Below are positions 1-5,983 of a stretch of DNA of 20,314 bases, in pieces. The stretch is from a virus, in IMG/VR virus record IMGVR_UViG_3300028025_002051, positions 1 to 20,314 of that record, one strand, 5' to 3'. The translations under genes and the position numbers were made by a program. Under the pieces are notes generated by a model. It had not been told where the DNA came from, did not search any database, and was given only the letters and a program-made list of their open reading frames with translations. Every line of letters begins with the position of its first letter. The first letter of the stretch is position 1.

Positions 1-744
1 TGGCAGACAACCTTGCCATCAATGCGCTCTTTCTTCCTAGAGACAAGCGACCCACGCAATGCATCTACCTTCACTGAGAAGGTACAGAACAAGATGTCAA
101 CCATTGCCGCTAAGTTGGATACTCTTGGTATCTCAGCAATGTCAACTGACCCAAAGACTGGCAAGTTAATTGACAACTCAGAGTTCATCAAAGGTCTTGC
201 TATGCAGACCATCCAGAACAACTGGGATGATTCACAACTAGAAGATTTCCTTGCAACAAAGTCAACAGTTATGTTTACAGGTGGCGGAACCCTTGGTTCT
301 ACACTTGAGAAGGTTAAGAACCAGGCATACATGTATGGCATTAAGATTGATGCTGCCCTTGAAAAAGAAATTAACTTTTCACTTCTTGACCCTAACGATG
401 GCAGAGATGCTAACTACTGGCTCTACTCTGTTAAGCAGCAGGCAATGGATAGCCCAACATACAAACCGTTCGCTGAGTCTTTAAAGGCTGGGCGTAGCCT
501 ATATGAAGTAACTAATAACTACCGCCAACAGATGGCTAACTTGCTTGAGGTTGACTCAACAGCAATCACATGGGATGACCTCATGGGCAAAGTTGTTGAC
601 AACACAACTGGTAATGCCCGTACTTTTGCTGACTTCACTAAGCAAGTTAAGCAAGACAAACTATGGCAGTATACAAAAAATGCAAAGGAAACATACAGCA
701 ATATGGCTCTTGACCTTGCACGAACATTTGGGTTTAGCGGATAA
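1..744 (+). CDS. C-terminal part of a probable internal virion (ejection) protein, 5' end outside window
   Basis: The reading frame is open from the first base (W-Q-T-T precedes the TTG at 13), so this is the C-terminal 247 residues of a longer protein and not a complete gene. It is hydrophilic and helical with no signal peptide or membrane segment. The last 60 residues (WDDLMGKV, DFTKQVKQDKLWQYTKNA, then LARTFGF at the very C-terminus) resemble the conserved tail of large virion proteins I recall from actinobacteriophages, just before an Ala-rich partner as here. It ends in TAATG, sharing one base with the next gene, which implies translational coupling. Its place just before the scaffold and capsid genes, in a genome lacking a tape-measure gene, suggests a protein carried inside the head or ejected with DNA. 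That role is inference. Confidence 0.55.
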   Translation, partial: WQTTLPSMRSFFLETSDPRNASTFTEKVQNKMSTIAAKLDTLGISAMSTDPKTGKLIDNSEFIKGLAMQTIQNNWDDSQLEDFLATKSTVMFTGGGTLGSTLEKVKNQAYMYGIKIDAALEKEINFSLLDPNDGRDANYWLYSVKQQAMDSPTYKPFAESLKAGRSLYEVTNNYRQQMANLLEVDSTAITWDDLMGKVVDNTTGNARTFADFTKQVKQDKLWQYTKNAKETYSNMALDLARTFGFSG

Positions 745-2249
745 TGGCAATAGACGACTCAGACCGCAGACTCATGCAGCAAGCCCGTGATGCAGCAGCA
801 GCCAGGCGTGCAGAAACAGAACGCGAAAATGCTCGCGCTGCAGCAGCAGCGGCGGCAACAGCGGCGGCAACAACAGCATCCCGTGCTGCTCTTACAAAAT
901 TAACTTCTGGTGCAACGCTTACTAACGCAGAACGCGCTGCTCTTAACATGACTCCAGCACCACAGTCAAACTTTACTTATGGTGCAGGAAACCCTATGTC
1001 TGGTGTTACACCACCTACACCTACGCCTACAACATTTCCAGCAGCAGGAACTTTTGTTGGTTGGGATTATCAAGGTAATACCCAGACAACAGGAACCTTA
1101 AGGCGCAAGATTGTTGCCGATGGCAAGGGTGGAACTAAAGTTGACTTTGGTTCGGTTGAAAAGAATCCTGATTATGTTTCAGGAAGTCGTGGTGGTGGAA
1201 CGGGTACTGGTGGCAACACTGGCAGCGGAAACACTGGCAGTGGTAACCAAACCTTTACATGGACAGACCCAGATACTGGGCAAGTAAGAACATTTGCATC
1301 TGCAGCAGAACTAAACGCATTTGTTACAACTTGGTCTACAAAGAAGTCATCTGATTCATCCACTGCAGCAGCCGCTGCAGCAGCAAAGGCTAAGGCTGAT
1401 ATAGAGGCACAAGCAAAAAGAACTGCGCAACAGGACTTTAAAGCCGCTCTCACTGAAATGGGTCTTGCTGATTTAGCAGACACAGTTGATGAGATGATTC
1501 GCCAAGACTTTACTGCATCACAAATTAAACTTGAACTACCTAAGCAACCAGCATATAGATTGCGCTTTCCTGGTATGCAGGCTTTGCGAGATGCAGGTCA
1601 GGCTATCAATGAGGCTACATATATTTCAATGGAAAGAGGCTACCTTCAAACTTTAGGAGCCTTCGGTTTAGATGCTGGAGTATTTGGTACCCGCGCTGAA
1701 CTAGGTAAGTACATTGCTAATATGGTTTCGCCACGCGAATTTGAGGAGCGAGTAAATATCGCTAAGACTCGCGTTGCAGATAACTCAGATGTAGTTAAGC
1801 AACTCAAGGGTTATTACCCAGAGATTGACGACTCAGCCGTTGTTTCATATTTGCTCAATCCTACAAAGGGTATGGACATCATCAAGAAGCAGGTTCGTGC
1901 TGCTGAGATTGGTGCTGCTGCTACCTTCGCTGGGTTCTCTGACCTTGGCGGTAAGGGTGCAATGGGTACAGGTTATGCCGAGTCACTCATCGGAGCCACT
2001 GGTACTGCAGATTTGGCAGCGCTTAAGAAAGACTTTGGGCAGGCTAAGACACTTGCTCGTACACAGTCACGCCTTGCAGGTATTGAAAGCCAGGCTTACA
2101 ACGAAACAGAAGCAGTCAATGCAGCCATCGCTCAAGAGCAGGCTTCAATCCTTGCTTCACAACGCAGAGCCGAAAGAGAAACGAAGTTCCGTTTCGGTGG
2201 CACAAGCGGCGTTGGTGCTACTTCACTAAGAAGCACTACAAACCAATAA
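744..2249 (+). CDS. Ala/Gly-rich probable internal virion protein, partner of the upstream gene
   Basis: 501 residues starting at the ATG that overlaps the upstream stop (TAATG). Residues 1-50 form an Ala/Arg-rich helix with an eight-Ala run. Residues 65-190 are low-complexity Pro/Thr and Gly/Ser/Thr linker (GTGTGGNTGSGNTGSGN). A second Ala/Lys helix lies near 205-230. The C-terminal 270 residues form a helical domain (PAYRLRFPGMQALRDAG, SMERGYLQTLGAFGL, MVSPREFEERV, SYLLNPTKGMDIIKKQ) ending in GATSLRSTTNQ. I recall the 'RFPGM...EAxYxxxER...VSPxEfxxRV' pattern from actinophage virion proteins, but know no function for it. Position before the scaffold suggests an internal or ejected protein. 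There is no transmembrane segment and no visible enzymatic motif. Confidence 0.6.
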   Translation: MAIDDSDRRLMQQARDAAAARRAETERENARAAAAAAATAAATTASRAALTKLTSGATLTNAERAALNMTPAPQSNFTYGAGNPMSGVTPPTPTPTTFPAAGTFVGWDYQGNTQTTGTLRRKIVADGKGGTKVDFGSVEKNPDYVSGSRGGGTGTGGNTGSGNTGSGNQTFTWTDPDTGQVRTFASAAELNAFVTTWSTKKSSDSSTAAAAAAAKAKADIEAQAKRTAQQDFKAALTEMGLADLADTVDEMIRQDFTASQIKLELPKQPAYRLRFPGMQALRDAGQAINEATYISMERGYLQTLGAFGLDAGVFGTRAELGKYIANMVSPREFEERVNIAKTRVADNSDVVKQLKGYYPEIDDSAVVSYLLNPTKGMDIIKKQVRAAEIGAAATFAGFSDLGGKGAMGTGYAESLIGATGTADLAALKKDFGQAKTLARTQSRLAGIESQAYNETEAVNAAIAQEQASILASQRRAERETKFRFGGTSGVGATSLRSTTNQ

Positions 2250-2257
2250 ATAGAATC

Positions 2258-2349
2258 CTGAACGGACCCACCAGCCCCGTCAGCGTAACAGTCTGGTAGC
2301 GATAGCCGACATGGTTTCCCCGAACCGTGTTTGTGGATTGCGAATACAA
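2258..2349 (+). promoter_or_regulatory. Structured leader: tandem stem-loops before the scaffold-capsid genes
   Basis: The 120-base gap between the Ala-rich virion gene and the scaffold gene folds by eye into consecutive hairpins. P1: 2258-2265 with 2277-2283 (CTGaACGG / CCGTCAG, one bulged A, 11-base loop). P2: 2291-2298 with 2303-2310 (GTCtGGTA / TAgCCGAC) closing a GCGA tetraloop of the GNRA class. P3: 2310-2316 with 2323-2329 (CATGGTT / AACCGTG, one G-U, loop TCCCCG). A weaker P4 is 2331-2334 with 2346-2349 plus ATT/AAT. The scaffold ribosome-binding site (GGGAG) follows about ten bases after P4. Coding genes here usually overlap or sit within about 35 bases of each other, so a gap this long and this structured stands out. 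It could be a 5' UTR control element, an RNase processing site or a small RNA. I recognise no named family. Confidence 0.45.
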
Positions 2350-2369
2350 CTAACAAGGGAGATAGGTAG

Positions 2370-2819
2370 ATGGCTACCAATTACGAATACGATGACGAAG
2401 ATGACTTCACCGAAGAAGGTGGAGATGTCGTTAAGCAACTACGCAAGGTAAACCGTACGCTCGAAAAGCGTTTAAAGGAACTTGAGGCAGAGGCTAACAC
2501 TCTGAAAATTCAGACTCGTCAGCGTACAGTCAAGGATGTACTTACAGCAAAGGGTATCAACCCAAAAATCGCAGCGTTTATCCCACAAGATATTGAGGGA
2601 GAAGAAGCAATCTCAGGATGGCTTAACGAATACGGCGATGTCTTTGGAGTTACCCAGCCAGAAGAAGCAAAACAAGACAGCGAAGATGTATCTGCTGCAA
2701 AACGAATCGCCAACACAGTCAACAGCGCAGCAGCGCCAACGATTGATGAAGATGCATTAGCAAAGATTCTATCCGCAGAAGGTCCCGCTGCTTTGAACGC
2801 CATCCTTGGAATCAATTAA
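2370..2819 (+). CDS. Head scaffolding protein
   Basis: 149 residues, acidic and helical. It begins with a very acidic stretch (YEYDDEDDFTEEGGD), followed by a coiled-coil segment around residues 20-55 (VVKQLRKVNRTLEKRLKELEAEANTL in heptad-like pattern). The middle holds GINPKIAAFIPQDI and EEAISGWLNEYGDVFGV, and the C-terminus is an Ala-rich helix. Small acidic coiled-coil proteins placed directly before the major capsid gene are the usual form of tailed-phage scaffolds, which hold the capsid subunits during procapsid assembly and then leave or are degraded. No protease gene is visible in the window. The ATG follows GGGAG and AGG elements about 5-15 bases upstream. The identification rests on composition and position. 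Confidence 0.75.
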   Translation: MATNYEYDDEDDFTEEGGDVVKQLRKVNRTLEKRLKELEAEANTLKIQTRQRTVKDVLTAKGINPKIAAFIPQDIEGEEAISGWLNEYGDVFGVTQPEEAKQDSEDVSAAKRIANTVNSAAAPTIDEDALAKILSAEGPAALNAILGIN

Positions 2820-2841
2820 CTTACAAACTACCAATCACCAT

Positions 2842-2850
2842 AGGAGGTGA
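2842..2850 (+). promoter_or_regulatory. Perfect Shine-Dalgarno of the capsid gene
   Basis: AGGAGGTGA is a full complement of the bacterial 16S rRNA 3' end and ends five bases before the ATG at 2856. Most other genes in the window have only four or five matching bases, so this site should give the capsid gene the highest translation rate in the late operon. It also fixes the capsid start. Confidence 0.8.
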
Positions 2851-2855
2851 ACTAG

Positions 2856-4031
2856 ATGGCATATACAGACACAACTGCGGTTGCTGGTCTTATCAAGACA
2901 GCGTATGACCGCTATGTTGAGTTCGCTCTGCGCAGCCAGCCAATGATTCGTTCAGTGGCAGACAAGCGCCCAGCACAGCAAGCCATGCCAGGTTCAACCG
3001 TTGTATTCTCACTTTACAACGACTTGGCTGCTGCTACTTCAACACTCGGCGAGACAACAGATGTCACAGCCGTAGCACTACCAGATGTATCAACCGTTTC
3101 TGTCACACTAGAAGAAAAGGGTAACGGCGCACTTGTTACACGCAAGTTGCAGTTGTTCTCACTTTCAGATGTTGACCCAGCAGTTGCAGACATCATTGCT
3201 TACAACATGGCAGATTCTATTGACCAGATTGCAATGTCAGCACTTAACGGCGGAACTTATGTTCAGTACGCAGGTGCAACAGCAACATCAACAGCAACTG
3301 TCACAGCGGCAGCAGCAGTTGATTCTGCAGACATCCGCAAGATTGTTGCAAAGTTGCGTTCACGCAAGGCTGTTCCACGCGAGGGTAACCTCTACTGGAC
3401 AGGTATCCACCCAGAAGTTTCACACGACCTTCGTGCTGAGACTGGCAATGTGGGCTGGCGCGATGTTCACTCACTCACAGATTCAGGTCAGGGTAACCTC
3501 TGGGCTGGAACTATCGGAACATACGAAGGTGCTTTCTTTGTTGAAACAAACCGTATGTTCTCTGCTAAGTCAGGCGCAGACCAGACAGCACTCGCAACAA
3601 CAGCAGTTACAGTAGCAGGAACATCAGCAGGATTCACACTCGGCGTTGCTTCATCTTCTGTTATTGCATCACGCGCTGAAGTTGGCGATAAGATTTCAGG
3701 AACAGGCATCGCTTCTGGTGCAAAGATTTCTGCTATCGCAACATCAGGTTCTACAACAACAATCACTGTTAACACAGCACACTCTGCTGCAGTAACAGTT
3801 TCAACTGTTGTTACAGTAACTCCAGTAACCCGCGTATTCAGCACAATCGTTGCTGGAAAGCAGGCACTTGCAGAGGCTGTAGCAGTCGAGCCAAATGTTG
3901 TTATCGGACCAGTCACCGATTCACTCATGCGTTTCCGACCAATCGGTTGGTACGGCGTACTTGGATTTGCTCGCTACCGCGAAGAATCCCTATACCGCAT
4001 TGAATCAGGTTCTTCAATCGCAGCATTGTAG
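2856..4031 (+). CDS. Major capsid protein, N4-gp56-like (HK97 fold), with an inserted beta domain
   Basis: 391 residues. The body resembles the N4-gp56 major capsid family: TAYDRYVEFALRSQPMIRSVADK at 16-37, then GSTVVFSLYNDL, LGETTDV and VSVTLEEKGNGALVTRKL, followed by DPAVADIIAYNMADSIDQIAMSALNGG near 107-133. The family C-terminal element (TRVFSTIVAGKQALAEAV, then RPIGWYGVLGFARYREESLYRIE) follows. Between residue 240 and about 323 sits a Thr/Ser/Val-rich segment with VGDKISGTGIASGAKISAIA and TTTITVNTA, a pattern typical of small beta domains in phage surface proteins, which interrupts the capsid core. It probably projects from the shell as a built-in decoration. The gene has the strongest ribosome-binding site of the window and is followed by a very stable hairpin. 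Capsid role near certain; exact family likely. Confidence 0.88.
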   Translation: MAYTDTTAVAGLIKTAYDRYVEFALRSQPMIRSVADKRPAQQAMPGSTVVFSLYNDLAAATSTLGETTDVTAVALPDVSTVSVTLEEKGNGALVTRKLQLFSLSDVDPAVADIIAYNMADSIDQIAMSALNGGTYVQYAGATATSTATVTAAAAVDSADIRKIVAKLRSRKAVPREGNLYWTGIHPEVSHDLRAETGNVGWRDVHSLTDSGQGNLWAGTIGTYEGAFFVETNRMFSAKSGADQTALATTAVTVAGTSAGFTLGVASSSVIASRAEVGDKISGTGIASGAKISAIATSGSTTTITVNTAHSAAVTVSTVVTVTPVTRVFSTIVAGKQALAEAVAVEPNVVIGPVTDSLMRFRPIGWYGVLGFARYREESLYRIESGSSIAAL

Positions 4032-4038
4032 TTGCAAC

Positions 4039-4066
4039 GGGGGGCAGGGCTTCGGCTCTGCTCCCC
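4039..4066 (+). terminator. Very stable C(UUCG)G hairpin after the capsid gene
   Basis: A 12-bp stem (4039-4050 with 4055-4066, two G-U pairs) closes a TTCG tetraloop with the favoured C-G closing pair. It starts eight bases after the capsid stop. The downstream sequence is TCTAACTAAGG, with no T run, so it is not a classical intrinsic terminator. It could pause or attenuate transcription, so that capsid mRNA exceeds that of the following head genes, or protect the capsid mRNA 3' end after processing. The hairpin is seen directly; its role is inferred. Confidence 0.6.
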
Positions 4067-4084
4067 TCTAACTAAGGACATAAC

Positions 4085-4339
4085 ATGTATAGATTTACAA
4101 CACCAACAGTTGAAGAAACCCCAGCAGGTGGCGGTCCTTTGTTTTCTCGTATGACTTTACATCAGGGTATTTCAGTTCTCCGCACGCAGGGTGTGTATTC
4201 TTCCTACAGATACCCATCGCTTACGGAAATTTTAGCAGCAGAAGAAGTTTATTTAGGCGGGCATATCTACGAAGTAGATGACACAGCCGCAGTCCGTTTA
4301 ACCGCAGCAGGTTACGGAGAGTTCCTGGAGGAAATTTAA
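4085..4339 (+). CDS. Small head-region protein of unknown function
   Basis: 84 residues. The ATG at 4085 follows AAGGA about eight bases upstream. The sequence opens YRFTTPTVEETPAGGGPLFSRMTLHQGISVL, a pattern I recall for short proteins right after the capsid gene in actinobacteriophages ('YxxxTPTVxExPxGxGxLF...GxSVL'). The middle contains Y-rich SSYRYPSLTEI and the C-terminus is VRLTAAGYGEFLEEI. No cysteines, no membrane segment. It ends in TAATG, overlapping the next gene by one base. By position it may be a head-completion or capsid-associated protein; function is not known to me. Confidence 0.6.
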   Translation: MYRFTTPTVEETPAGGGPLFSRMTLHQGISVLRTQGVYSSYRYPSLTEILAAEEVYLGGHIYEVDDTAAVRLTAAGYGEFLEEI

Positions 4340-4611
4340 TGGCATGTAGAACAGGCTGTCCAACGCAAGACCACGCTAATTGGGGCGAGTGTCTGCGAGC
4401 ATCGAACCTAGAGTTCGGGACAGGCGATGCAAACTCATCAGCGAGTATGCCTAAGAAAAAGTTTGAAGCAGAATTGCAAGCGTATAGAGATGCTAGAAAG
4501 CAAGGCATCCAGCCAACTGGTACATCCATGGCAAAAATACAAGCAGCAGTAGACATTTCCAACAAGGTGGGTAAAGCCTTTGATGGAGACACAAACTCAT
4601 TTAAAAACTAA
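4339..4611 (+). CDS. Small head-region protein with N-terminal Cys pair, unknown function
   Basis: 90 residues. GGAGG at 4327-4331 lies seven bases before the ATG, inside the upstream gene, and the ATG shares a base with that gene's stop. N-terminal MACRTGCPTQDHANWGECLR carries Cys3, Cys7 and Cys18 with His12, a possible metal-binding knot. A helical basic middle follows (KKKFEAELQAYRDARKQGIQPTGTSMAKIQAAVDIS). I recall similar 'CPTqdHaSWgeClr' proteins in actinophage genomes next to capsid genes, without an assigned function. The C-terminus (FDGDTNSFKN) is polar. Confidence 0.6.
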   Translation: MACRTGCPTQDHANWGECLRASNLEFGTGDANSSASMPKKKFEAELQAYRDARKQGIQPTGTSMAKIQAAVDISNKVGKAFDGDTNSFKN

Positions 4612-4622
4612 GGGAGGAAACC

Positions 4623-4871
4623 ATGGCAGCAAAAAAGAAACCTGTCGTAAGACAGAAAAAAGTTATAGACTTAGATACTTATTCTGCCCTTGATGCCTAC
4701 GCGATTTCCCTCAATGAGTATTACAAGTCGTTAAGAAAAGCAGGATTCTCAGAGACTCATGCCTTCTGGCTTATGTCAGATAGAGAGAGTTACCCAGATT
4801 GGATTCTTCCAGTTAAGCCGTTAGAAAAAATATCAGGCAATGACTACGAAGATGATGAAGAAGATGACTAA
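4623..4871 (+). CDS. Small protein with basic N-terminus and acidic tail, unknown function
   Basis: 82 residues; GGAGG lies at 4613-4617, five bases before the ATG at 4623. The first 15 residues are basic (AAKKKPVVRQKKV). The centre is helical and aromatic (YAISLNEYYKSLRKAGFSETHAFWLMSDRESYPDWILP). The C-terminus is strongly acidic (NDYEDDEEDD). 'LRKAGFSEThAFWLM' is a pattern I recall from short phage head-region genes. No catalytic motif is visible. The charge-polarised build recurs in its neighbours and suggests protein or DNA packing contacts inside the head, which is inference. Confidence 0.6.
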   Translation: MAAKKKPVVRQKKVIDLDTYSALDAYAISLNEYYKSLRKAGFSETHAFWLMSDRESYPDWILPVKPLEKISGNDYEDDEEDD

Positions 4872-4891
4872 CAACTAACAAGGAGAAAACA

Positions 4892-5023
4892 ATGCCAATG
4901 GTAAACGGAAAGAAATTTTCATACGACAAAGCAGGAAAGATGGCAGCCATGAAGGAAGCCAAGAAGTCAGGCAAGCCAGTAAAGAAGGCTGCTAAGAAGG
5001 CTCCAGCAAAGAAGATGAAGTAA
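4892..5023 (+). CDS. Lys-rich micro-protein (43 aa)
   Basis: 43 residues beginning MPMVNGKKFSYDKAGKMAA, with AAGGAG at 4880-4885 about six bases before the ATG. Fifteen of 43 residues are lysine, including PVKKAAKKAPAKK at the C-terminus, which is histone-tail-like. The stop overlaps the next ATG (TAATG). No cysteine or hydrophobic core. The strong ribosome-binding site and conserved-looking operon spacing support it as real. A DNA-binding or condensing head component is a reasonable guess, nothing more. Confidence 0.55.
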   Translation: MPMVNGKKFSYDKAGKMAAMKEAKKSGKPVKKAAKKAPAKKMK

Positions 5024-5157
5024 TGTGTAAAGAGTGCAACTGCTATGGAGCAAAGCATCCATACGGCATCGGCGGTAGCGCCGTAAACAAGCCAGCAAAC
5101 GCATCAGTACCTCCAACAAAGAAAATGGAGATGGAGTCAGAAGATGAAGATGACTAA
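5023..5157 (+). CDS. Cys-cluster micro-protein with acidic tail (44 aa)
   Basis: 44 residues: MCKECNCYGAKHPYGIGG, then a Pro/Ala/Asn linker, then MEMESEDEDD. Cys2, Cys5, Cys7 and His12 form a CxxCxC...H group that could bind zinc. The acidic tail mirrors that of the gene at 4623-4871. The start overlaps the upstream stop by one base and the 3' end overlaps the next gene by 14 bases in another frame, so three consecutive tiny genes look translationally coupled. Function unknown. Confidence 0.5.
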   Translation: MCKECNCYGAKHPYGIGGSAVNKPANASVPPTKKMEMESEDEDD

Positions 5158-5302
5158 GAAGGCTGCAAAGGTCAAGAAAGTTATGGGCGAATACAAGCGT
5201 GGAACCCTTCACTCAGGTAAAGGTGGACCCGTTGTTAAGTCAAAGAAGCAAGCAGTTGCTATCGCAATGAGCGAAGCAAAGATGGCAAAGAAGAAGAAAT
5301 AA
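5144..5302 (+). CDS. DUF6496-like Lys-rich protein (52 aa)
   Basis: 52 residues: MKMTKKAAKVKKVMGEYKRG, then TLHSGKGGPVVKSKKQAVAIAMSEA, then a KMAKKKK tail. The core VMGEYKRGTLHSGK...VKSKKQAVAIAMSEA matches the pattern I know for DUF6496, a short family with the signature KVMxEfkxGkLhSGs...VkxrkQAIAIAlSEA, common in bacteria and phages. Sixteen of 52 residues are lysine. The ATG lies within the upstream gene and the stop overlaps the next ATG (TAATG). Function unknown; the QAxAIAxSEA helix with basic flanks suggests nucleic-acid contact. Confidence 0.65.
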   Translation: MKMTKKAAKVKKVMGEYKRGTLHSGKGGPVVKSKKQAVAIAMSEAKMAKKKK

Positions 5303-5559
5303 TGGCAGACCCAAGACTAAAGCGAGCAGGAGTATCAGGGTTTAATAAACCAAAGCGTACGCCTAACCATCCAACAAAGTCACATGTAGTTGTGGCTAAG
5401 TCGGGTGACCAGGTTAAGACTATTCGCTTTGGTCAACAGGGTGTCAGTGGTGACAAGAAGCCAACGGCTAGACAGGCATCATTTAAAGCACGCCATGCAA
5501 AGAACATTGCCAAGGGCAAGATGAGCGCAGCGTACTGGGCAGATAAGGTGAAGTGGTAA
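5302..5559 (+). CDS. Conserved basic phage protein ending in SAAYWADKVKW
   Basis: 85 residues. N-terminus DPRLKRAGVSGFNKPKRTPNHPTKSHVVVAK, middle KTIRFGQQGVSGDKKPTARQASFKARHAKNI, end GKMSAAYWADKVKW. The second half (IRFGxxGvxG...R..FKARHxkNIxxGkxSAxYWAdkvkW) is a motif I have seen in many marine and freshwater phage genomes among the small head genes. It is strongly basic, with no membrane segment or cysteine. It shares single-base overlaps with both neighbours. The role is not established as far as I know. The conserved W, R and H residues suggest a folded RNA/DNA-binding or structural protein rather than a disordered tail. Confidence 0.7.
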   Translation: MADPRLKRAGVSGFNKPKRTPNHPTKSHVVVAKSGDQVKTIRFGQQGVSGDKKPTARQASFKARHAKNIAKGKMSAAYWADKVKW

Positions 5560-5717
5560 TGAAGAAGAAAGCATTTTGGGATAAGAAGAATCCAAACAAG
5601 AAGTCAACTCCTTTAACGCCAGCCCAAAAAAGCAAGGCTAAGGCAATGGCAAAGAAGGCTGGGCGACCATACCCAAACCTAGTAGACAACGCAGCAGCAA
5701 AGCGAAAGGCTAAGTAA
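5559..5717 (+). CDS. Lys-rich micro-protein with AGRPYPNLVDN motif (52 aa)
   Basis: 52 residues: MKKKAFWDKKNPNKKSTPL, then TPAQKSKAKAMAKKAGRPYP, then NLVDNAAAKRKAK. Fifteen lysines. The AKKAGRPYPNLVDN element is one I recall from short phage proteins of unknown role near head genes. Start and stop both overlap the neighbours (TAATG at each end), so it is embedded in the coupled series 4892-5983. It is probably a DNA-contacting head component by charge, which is inference. Confidence 0.6.
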   Translation: MKKKAFWDKKNPNKKSTPLTPAQKSKAKAMAKKAGRPYPNLVDNAAAKRKAK

Positions 5718-5983
5718 TGGCAACAGGAGCAGCAGGAAGCACGCTAGTCGGTGAACTCAACCGTCTCGCTGGCATCACAGACAAGGCAGCCTTTAAAGGG
5801 CTTCTGGGGGCTGCTAATGCCTATGCAGGAACAACTGGCAAAGGGTTGCTAGGGGCTTTGAACTACAAAGTAAGCAGCACCCGTACCCCAGACAACTTCA
5901 AGGGTTTGACCGCAGTATGTAACGAACTGGCTGGAACCACAGGCAAGTCTGCCGTGGATGCCCTAAGGAGTATTGACCTATGA
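5717..5983 (+). CDS. Small repeat protein (LAGTTGK repeats), unknown function
   Basis: 88 residues with three imperfect copies of a short repeat: LNRLAGITDKAAFKGLLGA, NAYAGTTGKGLLGALN and CNELAGTTGKSAVDAL. Similar 'AGTTGlgxxgALN' units occur in phage structural proteins I recall, often before connector or fibre genes. It is rich in Ala, Gly and Leu with one Cys. It overlaps the connector gene by four bases (ATGA), so it is very likely co-translated with it. Possibly a small neck or fibre-associated component. Confidence 0.55.
   Translation: MATGAAGSTLVGELNRLAGITDKAAFKGLLGAANAYAGTTGKGLLGALNYKVSSTRTPDNFKGLTAVCNELAGTTGKSAVDALRSIDL

Noticed and set aside
13-744. TTG at 13 as the true start of the first gene
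   Set aside because: The frame is open to the window edge and no ribosome site precedes the TTG, so truncation is the simpler reading.
2250-2369. tRNA or small ORF in the leader gap
   Set aside because: The hairpins do not form a cloverleaf with acceptor stem, T-loop or CCA-type end, and the ATG at 2311 opens a frame that runs out of phase into the scaffold gene without its own ribosome site.
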